The notes under the pieces are model-generated. The model saw only the letters and a program-made list of their open reading frames with translations, was not told the DNA's origin and did no database searches. A program made the translations under genes and the position numbers. Below, piece by piece: positions 50,674-59,775 of a stretch of 64,000 nt of DNA (positions within the stretch are counted from its first letter, which is position 1; each line of letters starts with the position of its first letter). The DNA comes from JALZAI01 sp038207565 (GTDB lineage Bacteria > Actinomycetota > Actinomycetes > Mycobacteriales > Jatrophihabitantaceae), in contig JBBQZQ010000002.1 in assembly GCA_038207565.1 (NCBI GenBank), positions 124,001 through 188,000 of the forward strand. The letters run 5' to 3'.

Positions 50674-52416
50674 TCAGACGACCATCCACGACAGCACGGA
50701 GGTCGACTGGAGGTAGACCAGTACGGCCATGAAGACCAGGAACGCGATGCTCCAGCCGAACACCCGACGGAAGAGGTGGCCTTCACGGCCCTCGAGTCCG
50801 ACGGCGCCGGCCGCGATCGCGAGGTTCTGTGGCGAGATCATCTTGCCGAGCACGCCGCCGGAGGAGTTCGCCGCCGCGAGCAGGGTCGGCGACAGGTGTG
50901 CGTGGGACGCGGCGGTGATCTGCAGGGCGCCGAACAGGGTGTTGGAGGAGGTGTCCGATCCGGTGACCGCGACGCCGAGCCAACCTAGAATCGGGGACAG
51001 CAGAGCGAACAGGCCCCCGGCACCGGCGAGCCAGAGCCCGAGGGTCGTGGTCTGGCCGGACTGGTTCATGACGAAGCCCAGCGCCAGCACCGTCATCACC
51101 GTCAGGATCGCGAACTTCAGCTGGGCAAGCGTGCCGGCGTAGGTGCGAAGCGCACGTCCGACTCCTACCTGCAGCACGGCCATGGTGAGTAGCCCCGACA
51201 CCAGCAGCAGGGTGCCGGCGGCCGACAGGATGTTGAGCTTGAAGGTGGTGGCGACGGGATCGCCCGCGCCGTTGGTGATGTGCAGGCCCGGCCAGTTGTA
51301 GAGGTGGGTCGCCGACTCCAGGCCGCTCCCGCCAGGGCCGGGCGTCTTCGGGGCCACGCCGGTGATGGCGGACACCCGGGTGGCGATGACGAACACCACG
51401 ATGATGATCAGATACGGCGCGTAGGCCTTGAAGACGGTGAGCGGTGAGTCGCTGACCGCGGTGTCGGCAGGCGTCTGGGCGACCGCAGTCGGGCGGCCGG
51501 CTGGACCTGATGCCGTCTGGCCGGTGCTGCGGGCGGTTCGGGGCGCTCTGCCACTCCCGCCCGGCTCGTCCTCGCTCGCCTCGAGGTAGCCCTCCCGCGG
51601 ATGCCACACCCGGGTGAAGGCCAGGACGGCGAGGGCTGACGCGAGCGCAGCGATGATGTCGGTGAGCGGGATCGACCAGAAATTGGATGCGACGTATTGG
51701 AATGCGCCGAAGGTCGCGCCGCACAGCAGCGCCGCCGGCCAGACCTGGCGCAGTCCGCGCATGCCGTCGACGATGAACACCAGGGCCAGGGGGACGAGGA
51801 CCGCGAGGATCGGCGTCTGCCGGCCGACCATCGCGCCCAGGTCGTCGACCGGCAACTTCGTGACGGTGGCGAGGGTGGTGATCGGCACTGCCAGCGCCCC
51901 GAACGCGACCGGCGCGGTATTCGCCACCAGGGCCACCGTCGCTGCTTTGAGCGGTTGGAAGCCGAGTGCGATGAGCATGACCGAACTGATCGCTACCGGC
52001 GTGCCGAAGCCCGCGAGGGCCTCCATGAGCGCACCGAAGCAGAATGCGATGATCATCGCCTGGATGCGCTGATCGTCACTGATCGAGGCGAATGAGCGCC
52101 GAAGCACGTCGAAGTGCCCCGTCTCGACGGTCAGGTTGTAGATCCAGATTGCATTGATGACGATCCACATGATCGGAAAGAATCCGAAGGTGGCACCGAG
52201 CAGGCCGCTGCTCACGGCGTCGGCCACGGGCATGGAGTAGACGCTGACCGCGACGATCAGGGCGACCGCCAGCCCGATCAACGACGCGAGCCAGGCTCGC
52301 ATCCGGAACACCCCGAGCAGCACGAACAAGGTGATCAGCGGCAGCGCGGCCACGATCGAGGAGAGACCGAGCGAGCTGCTGATCGGGTCATAGACCTGCT
52401 GGTAGTCCGCGAGCAT
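50674..52416 (-). CDS. lctP: L-lactate/glycolate permease (LctP family)
   Basis: A 580-residue membrane permease of the LctP/LldP/GlcA family with about 12-14 helices. It has FGALMEALAGFGTPVAISSV, the family signature, ALVANTAPVAFGALAVPITT, and a C-terminal GWLGVAVTGSDTSSNTLFGA. A hydrophilic loop at about residues 275-325 carries Pro/Thr-rich low-complexity sequence. It takes up lactate and glycolate with protons. As the last gene of the leftward aceB-glcDEF operon, 27 bp after glcF, glycolate is its likely substrate here. Confidence 0.93.
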   Translation of the reverse strand: MLADYQQVYDPISSSLGLSSIVAALPLITLFVLLGVFRMRAWLASLIGLAVALIVAVSVYSMPVADAVSSGLLGATFGFFPIMWIVINAIWIYNLTVETGHFDVLRRSFASISDDQRIQAMIIAFCFGALMEALAGFGTPVAISSVMLIALGFQPLKAATVALVANTAPVAFGALAVPITTLATVTKLPVDDLGAMVGRQTPILAVLVPLALVFIVDGMRGLRQVWPAALLCGATFGAFQYVASNFWSIPLTDIIAALASALAVLAFTRVWHPREGYLEASEDEPGGSGRAPRTARSTGQTASGPAGRPTAVAQTPADTAVSDSPLTVFKAYAPYLIIIVVFVIATRVSAITGVAPKTPGPGGSGLESATHLYNWPGLHITNGAGDPVATTFKLNILSAAGTLLLVSGLLTMAVLQVGVGRALRTYAGTLAQLKFAILTVMTVLALGFVMNQSGQTTTLGLWLAGAGGLFALLSPILGWLGVAVTGSDTSSNTLFGALQITAASHAHLSPTLLAAANSSGGVLGKMISPQNLAIAAGAVGLEGREGHLFRRVFGWSIAFLVFMAVLVYLQSTSVLSWMVV

Positions 52417-52443
52417 GGCCGTGCTCCTTTGCGGTAGTAATGG

Positions 52444-54009
52444 CTAGCGGGCTGAGACTGCAGTCCGCGTGCTGTGCGTAGCCGGCGTGCCGGGTCCATC
52501 CAGTGCGTTCGCGAGCAGGTGTTCCAGCGGCACACCTCGAATCGATGCATCGATCACTTGCACGGTGTGCGCGACGGGCATCCGCTCGCCCATGCGAGCC
52601 AGAGTCGTGGCAACCTGCATCCAGCAGCCGGGGTTTGCGGTGACCATGAGCTCAGCGCCGGTGGCCAGGACGGCCTTGGCCTTGCGCTCGGCGAGTTCGC
52701 GTGCCGGCTCGGGGTGGAGCAGGTTGTAGGTTCCGGCGCTCCCGCAGCAGATCTCTGCCTCGGTCAATTCTCGCAGCTCGACGCCGGGGATGCCGCGCAA
52801 CAGCTGGCGGGGCTGGTCGCGAATGCCCTGCGCATGCGCGAGGTGGCATGCGTCCTGGTAGGCGATGCCGACGTGCAGCGGTGAGCGTGGGGCTGCCGGG
52901 CCGAGCTCGGCGAGCAGTTCGGTGACGTCACGGACCTTTGCCTCCAGCGCCGCGCCGCGAGCGGCCCACCCGGGCTCGTCGCGCAACTGGTGGCTGTACT
53001 CCTTCAGGTTCGACCCGCACCCCGCAGCGTTGACCACGACTGTCTCGACACCGGCGGTCTCGAAGACCTCGATGACCCGCTTCGCGAATCCGAGCGCCTC
53101 GTCCTCACGTCCGGCATGCGCCGACAGCGCGCCACAGCAGGGCTGCCCTTTCGGGACTATCACCTCGCAGCCCTCGGCGGCCAGCACCCGCACCGTGGCG
53201 GCGTTGACGTCGGGGAAGAACGTGCCCTGCACGCAACCGGTGAGCAGCCCGACCGTCTGCCGCTTCGTGCCCGTGGCGGGAGTGCGTTCGGCCAGCTTCT
53301 CGACCTTGCCGAGCCGCGGGGCCAGGGCCTCCATAGCTTGCAGCGATTCGGGCAGCCGGGCCAGCAGACCGCTCGAGGCCAGCACCCGACCGAGTCCACT
53401 GGCCTGATAAGCGCGAAGCGGGCCGCGCAACGCCTTCAGGCGCTTCGGGTAGGGAAACAGACGGTAGATCGCCTCGCGCAGCATTTTCTCGGTCCGCGGG
53501 CGTGTCGATCGACGCTGAACCTGCGCCCTGGTGGCCTCGATCAGCTTGTCGTACTGCACGCCCGAGGGGCAGGCGGTGACACACGCCATGCAGCCCAGGC
53601 ACTGATCGAGGTGGCGCATGGCGGACGGTTCGAGGGGGGCGCCTTCCAGCCCGCTCTTCATGATGTCGATGCGCCCACGGGGGCTATCCATCTCCTCGCC
53701 CCACAGCACGTAGGTGGGGCAGGTGGGCAGGCAGAAACCGCAGTGCACGCAGTCGCCCACGAGGGCGGCGTCCGGTGGATGGTGCTCGTCGAAGGCCGGC
53801 ACCAGTGCCTGCGCGGTCAACGCCAGACCGAGCCCGATGGTGGCCTGGGCGGCGCTGTCGGCGATCGGCCCGCCCTGGCCGAGGTCGAGTGGACGGCGGG
53901 CGCCGACCACCTCAGCGGCAGCCTGGTCGCCGGCCTGCACGGAACCGGTGGGTGCACCCGCCGGCAGGTCGTCCGCTGAGCCCTGGACAGGTGGCGATCC
54001 CGTTGACAT
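52444..54009 (-). CDS. glcF: Glycolate oxidase iron-sulfur subunit
   Basis: The 521-residue protein has two 4Fe-4S motifs (CVHCGFCLPTCP near residue 85 and CLGCMACVTACPSGVQY near 135) and two CCG domains (QPCCGALSAH near 295; EICCGSAGTYN near 425), as in GlcF, which passes electrons from glycolate oxidation to the membrane. The first 60 residues are a Gly/Ala-rich extension beyond usual GlcF starts, so translation may begin later. The ATG directly follows the glcE stop. Lactate is an alternative substrate for the complex. Confidence 0.9.
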   Translation of the reverse strand: MSTGSPPVQGSADDLPAGAPTGSVQAGDQAAAEVVGARRPLDLGQGGPIADSAAQATIGLGLALTAQALVPAFDEHHPPDAALVGDCVHCGFCLPTCPTYVLWGEEMDSPRGRIDIMKSGLEGAPLEPSAMRHLDQCLGCMACVTACPSGVQYDKLIEATRAQVQRRSTRPRTEKMLREAIYRLFPYPKRLKALRGPLRAYQASGLGRVLASSGLLARLPESLQAMEALAPRLGKVEKLAERTPATGTKRQTVGLLTGCVQGTFFPDVNAATVRVLAAEGCEVIVPKGQPCCGALSAHAGREDEALGFAKRVIEVFETAGVETVVVNAAGCGSNLKEYSHQLRDEPGWAARGAALEAKVRDVTELLAELGPAAPRSPLHVGIAYQDACHLAHAQGIRDQPRQLLRGIPGVELRELTEAEICCGSAGTYNLLHPEPARELAERKAKAVLATGAELMVTANPGCWMQVATTLARMGERMPVAHTVQVIDASIRGVPLEHLLANALDGPGTPATHSTRTAVSAR

Positions 54010-55194
54010 CTAGAGCCCCCCGACGAAGCGTCCGGGCGACAGCAGATGCTCGGGATCGAATTGGTCCTTGACCGTGCGCATCAGGTCCAGCGAGTCGCCG
54101 ACCGGACCCCAGTGGTCCAGCCCTTCGCGGATCCCCGGCGGTGCGGACAACACGACCGCGGACCCGTCATAGGGCGCGAGCGCGGCCCGCAGGCCCGGGA
54201 GCGCCGCGGCGCCGACGTCGTCCGGGATTGCCGCGTAGGCCACGCCCGAGCAGGCCGAGGCAGTGCACACGGCAGCAGCGGGCAGGGCGGACAGTACGGC
54301 GGAGAGCGCAGCGGGCTGGTAGGCGAGGCGGAGGACGAGATCGCCTGCGGCGCCCGGCCGTTGTCCGAACCAGGCCGGCAACTGTTCGATCACCGCCCCG
54401 CGGCCGAGCATCGCCAGGACGGACTGGGCCTGCGACTGCACCGACTCGACGATCGACTCGAAGAGCACGACCAGTTCGAGCCCGTCGCCAGCGCTCCTCA
54501 GCTCGCAGGCAGCCGGTGTCAGAGTGGAGCGGGCGAGTGCCTGGGCGAGGCGACCGGCTTCGGCCGGGTCGTCCGCGGGAACGACAACCACGCGGCGGGA
54601 CGGCGGCAACGGGTGCAGCCGCCAGGTCGTCGACACCACCACTCCCAGGCTGCCGTGCGCCCCGGTGTACAGCTTGCCGAGGTCGTAGCCCGCTACGTTC
54701 TTCACTACCTTGCCACCGGCTCGGGCCGTCGTGCCGTCGGCCAACACCACGGTGATGCCGATCAGCAGATCCCGGACCGTGCCATAGCGCAGCCGACGCG
54801 GTCCGGACGCGTTCGCCGACACGATGCCACCGAGCGTGGCGCCCTGCTCCGGCGGGTCGAGCGCCAGCATCTGTCGCGCCTGGCCGACCTGCACCTGCAG
54901 CGCGTCCAGCCGCACGCCCGCTTCGGCGACGACGACCAGGTCGCCGGCGCTATGTTCCACGACCCGGGTGAGCCCGGTCGTATCGAGCACCAGGTCACAC
55001 GACGTCGGCGGCGCGGCCCACCCGGTCTTGGTTCCCGCGCCGACGGGCACCACGGTGGCCCGGTCGGCCCGGGCTGCCTGCAGGACGTCGACGACCTCCT
55101 CGACCGACGTCGGGCGCACCACCCGGACCGGCACGATGCCCGCCACCGCGTCCGCATCGGTCCCCGGTCGTGTCTCGACGGCCAGCACGGGCAC
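54010..55194 (-). CDS. glcE: Glycolate oxidase FAD-binding subunit GlcE
   Basis: The 394-residue protein has a PCMH-type FAD-binding domain (VVPVGAGTKTGWAAPP, GATLGGIVSANASGPRRLRY, GTVRDLLIGITVVLADG, and NVAGYDLGKLYTGAHGSLGV) and a shorter C-terminal substrate-domain-like part, as in GlcE. It starts at GTG 55194, immediately after the glcD stop, and ends one base before the glcF ATG. The tight packing supports assembly of the GlcDEF complex in fixed ratio. Confidence 0.9.
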   Translation of the reverse strand: MPVLAVETRPGTDADAVAGIVPVRVVRPTSVEEVVDVLQAARADRATVVPVGAGTKTGWAAPPTSCDLVLDTTGLTRVVEHSAGDLVVVAEAGVRLDALQVQVGQARQMLALDPPEQGATLGGIVSANASGPRRLRYGTVRDLLIGITVVLADGTTARAGGKVVKNVAGYDLGKLYTGAHGSLGVVVSTTWRLHPLPPSRRVVVVPADDPAEAGRLAQALARSTLTPAACELRSAGDGLELVVLFESIVESVQSQAQSVLAMLGRGAVIEQLPAWFGQRPGAAGDLVLRLAYQPAALSAVLSALPAAAVCTASACSGVAYAAIPDDVGAAALPGLRAALAPYDGSAVVLSAPPGIREGLDHWGPVGDSLDLMRTVKDQFDPEHLLSPGRFVGGL

Positions 55195-56670
55195 TTAGAA
55201 CACCTGGCCCATCGCCGGGTCGTGGTCATCGGCGCGGGTACGCGGCCCGGGGCGCTCGCCGCACAACCGCGGTGTCGGGAAGATCTTGCCGGGATTGGCG
55301 AGATTGCCGGGGTCGAAGGCGGAGCGCACCAGCTGCATCGTGTCGAGGTCCTCGGACGTGAACTGCCTCGACATCTTCGCCTTCTTCTCGTGACCGACCC
55401 CGTGCTCGCCTGTGATCGAGCCGCCGGAAGCCACGCACAGGTCGAGGATGGCGCCGGCCAGTTCCTCTGCGCCGCTCGCCTGGCCGTCGACCGTGTCGTC
55501 GAACAGCACCAGCGGGTGCAGGTTCCCGTCTCCGGCGTGGAAGACGTTCGCCACCCGCAGGCCCACCTTGTCGGCCAGCCGGGTGATCTCGGCGAGGATC
55601 TGCGGCAACTGGGTACGGGGGATGACACCGTCCTGCACGAAGTACGCGGGGCTGATGCGGCCTACCGCGGCGAACGCCGACTTGCGCCCCTTCCACATCA
55701 GCGCACGCTCCGCCGCGTCAGCGGCGACTCGCGTCTCGAAGGCGTGCCGTGCCTCGGCGAGCTGCGCGACCTGCGCGAACTGGGCCTCGACCTCGACCTG
55801 AGGGCCATCGAGTTCGATGATGAGCACTGCGGCCGCAGCACGCGGGTAGCCGCACTTCACGGCGGCCTCGGCGGCTTCGATGGCGAGAGCGTCCATCATC
55901 TCGATCGCTGCGGGCAGGATCCCCGCGGCGATGATGTCGCTGACCGTCCCGGCGGCGTCTTCGACGCTGTGGAAACCGACGAGCATCGTCTGGACCGCCT
56001 CGGGGACGTGCACCAGGCGCAGGGTCAGCTGGGTGGCAACGCCCAGGGTCCCCTCGCTGCCGACGAACACTCCGAGCAGGTCGTAGCCCGGATGCTCTGG
56101 TGCGGCGCCGCCGAGGTGGACGACCTGGCCGTCGGACAACACGATCTCGGCGCCCATGACGTGGTTGACGGTGAATCCGTATTTAAGGCAGTGCGCGCCG
56201 CCGGCGTTCTCGGCCACGTTGCCGCCGATCGAGCACACCTGCTGCGAGCTCGGGTCTGGGACATAGGCCAGCTCGTGAGGTGCGGCTTCGCGGCTGACCC
56301 AGAGATTGATGACACCGGGCTCGACGACGATGCGGGCATTGTCGGGGTCGACGTCCAGGATCGCGCGCAACCGCGACATCACTATGAGCACCCCGTCCGC
56401 CACGGGCAGCGCGCCGCCCGACAGTCCGGTGCCGGAGCCCCGGGCCACGAACGGCACGCCTGCTTCGGCGCACAGGCGCACGGTGTCGACCACGTGCTCC
56501 GTGCTCTCGGCCAGCACGACCACGCCCGGCAGCACGCGGAAATTTGCCAACCCGTCGCATTCGTAGGTGCGCAGCTGCGCGGGGTCGGTGAGGACCCGCT
56601 CGGCGCCCACCGCGTTGCGCAGGCGGGCAGCCAGGCGGACGACGGTGCCTGGCTCCTTGAGCGCCGTCAT
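55195..56670 (-). CDS. glcD: Glycolate oxidase catalytic subunit GlcD
   Basis: A 491-residue FAD-linked oxidase. The FAD domain is seen in VPFVARGSGTGLSGGALPVA, VEPGVINLWVSREAA, and NVAENAGGAHCLKYGFTVNH; the C-terminal catalytic half has NVFHAGDGNLHPLVLFD (the conserved GDGNLH active-site His region) and GSITGEHGVGHEKKAKM. It oxidises glycolate to glyoxylate, which the malate synthase encoded just upstream condenses with acetyl-CoA. It lies 6 bp after aceB and 0 bp before glcE. Confidence 0.93.
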   Translation of the reverse strand: MTALKEPGTVVRLAARLRNAVGAERVLTDPAQLRTYECDGLANFRVLPGVVVLAESTEHVVDTVRLCAEAGVPFVARGSGTGLSGGALPVADGVLIVMSRLRAILDVDPDNARIVVEPGVINLWVSREAAPHELAYVPDPSSQQVCSIGGNVAENAGGAHCLKYGFTVNHVMGAEIVLSDGQVVHLGGAAPEHPGYDLLGVFVGSEGTLGVATQLTLRLVHVPEAVQTMLVGFHSVEDAAGTVSDIIAAGILPAAIEMMDALAIEAAEAAVKCGYPRAAAAVLIIELDGPQVEVEAQFAQVAQLAEARHAFETRVAADAAERALMWKGRKSAFAAVGRISPAYFVQDGVIPRTQLPQILAEITRLADKVGLRVANVFHAGDGNLHPLVLFDDTVDGQASGAEELAGAILDLCVASGGSITGEHGVGHEKKAKMSRQFTSEDLDTMQLVRSAFDPGNLANPGKIFPTPRLCGERPGPRTRADDHDPAMGQVF

Positions 56671-56676
56671 GTCGAC

Positions 56677-58284
56677 TCAGCCGATCTGCTCGTAGGCCGG
56701 CAGGGTCAGGAACTCGACGAAGTCGTCGGCCAGGGCCACCTGCTCGAACAGCTCCTGGGCCTGCGCGTAGAAGCCCTTGGCGTAGACGTCGTCCCCGACG
56801 GCGGCCCGCACCTTCTCGAGCTCCTCGGTCTCCAGCGTGCGTACGTAGTCAGGGGTGATCGGGGTGCCCTCAGCGGTGGACACCCCGTTGTGGACCCATT
56901 GCCACACCTGCGATCGGCTGATCTCGGCCGTCGCGGCGTCCTCCATCAGGTTGAAGATGGCGACCGCGCCGGCCCCCCTGAGCCAGGACTCGAGGTACTG
57001 GATGCCGACGCTCACGTTGTTGCGCAATCCGGCCTCGGTGACCTGCCCTGGGGTGGCGCTGGCATCGAGCAGCTCGGCCGCGGAGACCTGCACCTCGTCG
57101 CGTCGGCGATCCAGCTGGTTCGGCCGCTCGCCCAGTTTCGCATCGAAGACCTCCATCGCGACCGGGACGAGGTCGGGATGGGCGACCCACGAGCCGTCGA
57201 AGCCGTCGTCGGCCTCCCGTGTCTTGTCGGCCTTGACTGCCGCAAGGGCCGCGTCATTGACCTCGGGATCACGCCGATTGGGGATGAAGGCAGCCATGCC
57301 ACCGATCGCGTGGGCCCCCCGCGAATGGCAGGTCTTGACGAGCAACTCGGTGTAGGCGCGCATGAACGGCACGGTCATCTTCACCTCGGCGCGGTCGGGC
57401 AGTTGGAACTCCGCACCCCGCGTCCGGAACTTCTTGATCATCGAAAAGATGTAGTCCCAGCGGCCGGCGTTCATGCCGGACGAGTGCTCGCGCAACTCGT
57501 AGAGGATCTCGTCCATCTCAAAGGCTGCCAGGATCGTTTCGACGAGCACGGTGGCGCGGATCGTGCCGCGTGGTATTCCCAACGCCTGCTGGGTGGCGAG
57601 GAAGACGTCGTTCCAGAGTCTCGCTTCCGAGTGGCTCTCCAGCTTGGGCAGATAGAAGTACGGACCGATCCCCGCGTCGAGCGCCGCCTGGGCACTGGTC
57701 GTCATGTAAAGACCGAAGTCGAACAAGCTTCCTGACATCGGCTCGCCGTCCACCAGCACGTGTCGCTCACGCAGGTGCCACCCGCGAGGGCGGACCACCA
57801 TCGTCGCGACGTCGTCGGCGAGGGCATAGCTCTTGCCCTCCGGTGTGCTGAAATCGATCTGGCGCAGCAACGCGTTACGCAGATTCAGTTGCCCGGTGAC
57901 CAGATTGTCGAACGTGGGCGTATTGCTGTCCTCGAAGTCGGCCATGAAGACTCTCGCGCCACAGTTCAGTGCGTTGACGACCATTTTGCGATCCGTCGGG
58001 CCGGTGATCTCCACCCGACGGTCGACCAACCCCGCGGCCGGGGGCGCGACCGTCCAGTCGCCCTCGCGCACGTCCTTGGTCTCGTCCAGGAAGGCGGGCA
58101 GCGCGCCATCGGCCAGCGCGGCATCGCGGGCTGCGCGCTCCTTCAACAATTCCGCGCGGCGTGGCTCGAAGGTGCGGTGCAGCGTCGCCAGCAGGGCAAG
58201 CGCTTCACCGGTCAGCACGTGCTCATAGCCGTCCTGCCACGGCGCACGTACCTCCACGCCCGCAACGCTCGGGAAAGTGGTCAT
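56677..58284 (-). CDS. aceB: Malate synthase A
   Basis: The 535-residue enzyme is a malate synthase of the A type. It has VFMADFEDSNTPTFDNL, VVRPRGWHLRERHVLVDGEP, GPYFYLPKLESHSEARLWND, ATVLVETILAAFEMDEILYE, GRWDYIFSMIKKF and AHAIGGMAAFIPNRRDP, the family core with the metal-binding Glu/Asp residues, and NLMEDAATAEISRSQVWQW near the C-terminus. The ATG at 58284 has GAGGGG upstream and is preferred over an upstream in-frame start at 58341. It leads the glycolate operon, making the glyoxylate come from glycolate oxidation; no isocitrate lyase gene is present. Confidence 0.95.
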   Translation of the reverse strand: MTTFPSVAGVEVRAPWQDGYEHVLTGEALALLATLHRTFEPRRAELLKERAARDAALADGALPAFLDETKDVREGDWTVAPPAAGLVDRRVEITGPTDRKMVVNALNCGARVFMADFEDSNTPTFDNLVTGQLNLRNALLRQIDFSTPEGKSYALADDVATMVVRPRGWHLRERHVLVDGEPMSGSLFDFGLYMTTSAQAALDAGIGPYFYLPKLESHSEARLWNDVFLATQQALGIPRGTIRATVLVETILAAFEMDEILYELREHSSGMNAGRWDYIFSMIKKFRTRGAEFQLPDRAEVKMTVPFMRAYTELLVKTCHSRGAHAIGGMAAFIPNRRDPEVNDAALAAVKADKTREADDGFDGSWVAHPDLVPVAMEVFDAKLGERPNQLDRRRDEVQVSAAELLDASATPGQVTEAGLRNNVSVGIQYLESWLRGAGAVAIFNLMEDAATAEISRSQVWQWVHNGVSTAEGTPITPDYVRTLETEELEKVRAAVGDDVYAKGFYAQAQELFEQVALADDFVEFLTLPAYEQIG

Positions 58285-58565
58285 GCGACACCCCTCAGCC
58301 TTGGCAACAGCTTGCGCTGTACCGACGCGAGCCGCTGGCAAATACTAGACCCATAGCCGACGACGTTCCTCGGTCGCGGGGGAAGGCGAGCCGTCGCCGA
58401 AGCTGATTCTGTGCCTACCATTGGTGGGGCAGACGGTCGTCGGGCCGGCTACCGTGGCGTCCTCGCCGGTGATCGTGCCCAATCGTGCTCGCGCCGCCGA
58501 AGACAGCCAGGTGACCGCGATGTCGCCTAGCTACTTCGACGCACGCGATTCAAAATGCGGCCAAC

Positions 58566-59084
58566 TCAGGGTGCGGCGCGGACGGTGATGATGCCGTTCA
58601 TCGACGGCATCTCCGCGTGGTAGTAACAGACGAACTTGTATGCACCGGGTTTCGTGAAACCGACGAATGTCGTCTGCTGACCCTTTTCCAGGTTGCCTGA
58701 GGTGTAGGTCCACCCCGCCTTCGGCGCGGCGCTCCAGGTGTGCGCAGCGGCGTCCTCATTGATGACGCGGATGCGTTGTCCCACGTCGACAACCGGGGAC
58801 TTGGGCACGTAGGCGAAGTTGCGAATACGGATGACAAGAGCGGGGGCAACCGCGGGCGGAGAGGTCGTCGGCGGCGGCCTCGAGATCGACGACGAAGCTC
58901 TGCTGAGCGAGTGCGTACCGGGGGTCGCGGGCGGTGGGGTAGCCGACGAGGTCGTGCGGCTGGGCACGGTGCTGCTGACCGGGGCGGGTGATCCGGCCGG
59001 CGGTGGGGTGGATGCGCTGCAGCCCGCCAGAGCCAATGCCGCTGCGACCACGATCGGCCCGGACAACGCACGCCAAGGACTCAT
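58566..59084 (-). CDS. Cupredoxin lipoprotein
   Basis: The 172-residue protein begins with a lipoprotein signal ending LALAGC at C22, continues with a Ser/Thr/Pro-rich linker (about residues 25-90), and ends in a cupredoxin domain. Copper ligands are expected at H115 (AAAHTW), C153, H156 and M159 (FVCYYHAEM), the C-x2-H-x2-M pattern. Its ATG overlaps the sortase stop (ATGA). It may carry electrons or bind copper at the outer face of the membrane, alongside the sorted CHRD protein of the same operon. Confidence 0.87.
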   Translation of the reverse strand: MSPWRALSGPIVVAAALALAGCSASTPPPAGSPAPVSSTVPSRTTSSATPPPATPGTHSLSRASSSISRPPPTTSPPAVAPALVIRIRNFAYVPKSPVVDVGQRIRVINEDAAAHTWSAAPKAGWTYTSGNLEKGQQTTFVGFTKPGAYKFVCYYHAEMPSMNGIITVRAAP

Positions 59085-59773
59085 CGAGGCACCGCATATA
59101 CAACGATGTTGTCGAGATAATTCCGTGTGCGGCGGTTGAACTCGCCGCCGCACGTCACGAGCACCAAGCGGGGTTTGACGGCCTGGCTGAAGATCTGCGC
59201 GGCGGGCAGCGCGCTCTTGGGATAACTCCGGCGCGCAACGGCCACGTAGATCTTCGGTTTACCGGCCCTGCTCGAGACGATCACTCGATCACCGGGCTTG
59301 ACTTCGCTCAGGCGAAAGAATGCGCCCAGCCCGCGGGTTGCGCTGTCGACGTGGCCGTCGATGACGACGCTGCCTGCGGGTGAACCGGGGCGGGCGCCGC
59401 CGCTCCACCATCCGGTGACCCTGGGATTGTCGGGCACCGCCAGCGCCCCCCCGTCCTGAGTCGACACCGGTCGCACCTCGGCGTCGATGTGCAGCCGGGG
59501 GATTCGCACGCGCACCGGGGGGCTTGGCGTGATCTGTGCGGGAGCAGAGCGAGTGGTCGCGACCCGATGGGCGGGTTGCCGACCACTCGACCCCATCCCG
59601 TCTAGCGATTGGACGTGCGCCTGCGGGATCGCGCCGACATCCGATACCGCGGGTCGGCCTGGCTCGTGCGTCGCGAGCCCGATGCCGCCGCCCACCATGC
59701 ATCCGGCGCCCAGTAACAGGACGCCCCAACTAACGCCACGCCCGGTCGTTCGCGGTGGGGCACAACGGCGCAA
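59081..59773 (-). CDS. Class F sortase
   Basis: The 230-residue transpeptidase has an N-terminal membrane helix (GVLLLGAGCMVGGGIGLATH) and a sortase domain from about residue 85 (VRVRIPRLHIDAEVRPVS). Catalytic residues are His near 141 in VIDGHVDSA, Cys208 in LVLVTCGGEF and Arg217 in RRTRNYLDN. The GLGAFFRLSEVKPGDRV segment is typical of class F sortases of actinobacteria. It lies 2 bp after a CHRD protein whose C-terminus looks like a sorting signal, so that protein is the likely substrate. Confidence 0.9.
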   Translation of the reverse strand: MRRCAPPRTTGRGVSWGVLLLGAGCMVGGGIGLATHEPGRPAVSDVGAIPQAHVQSLDGMGSSGRQPAHRVATTRSAPAQITPSPPVRVRIPRLHIDAEVRPVSTQDGGALAVPDNPRVTGWWSGGARPGSPAGSVVIDGHVDSATRGLGAFFRLSEVKPGDRVIVSSRAGKPKIYVAVARRSYPKSALPAAQIFSQAVKPRLVLVTCGGEFNRRTRNYLDNIVVYAVPR

Positions 59774-59775
59774 GG

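Noticed and set aside
54046..57735. A 1229-codon open frame on the forward strand
   Set aside because: It runs antisense across glcE, glcD and aceB, is rich in Arg, Gly, His and Asp and has no domain. High GC leaves such frames open opposite real genes.
58417..58425. ACCATTGGT palindrome upstream of aceB
   Set aside because: Only nine bases with an odd centre and no second copy nearby. It is too weak to call an operator.
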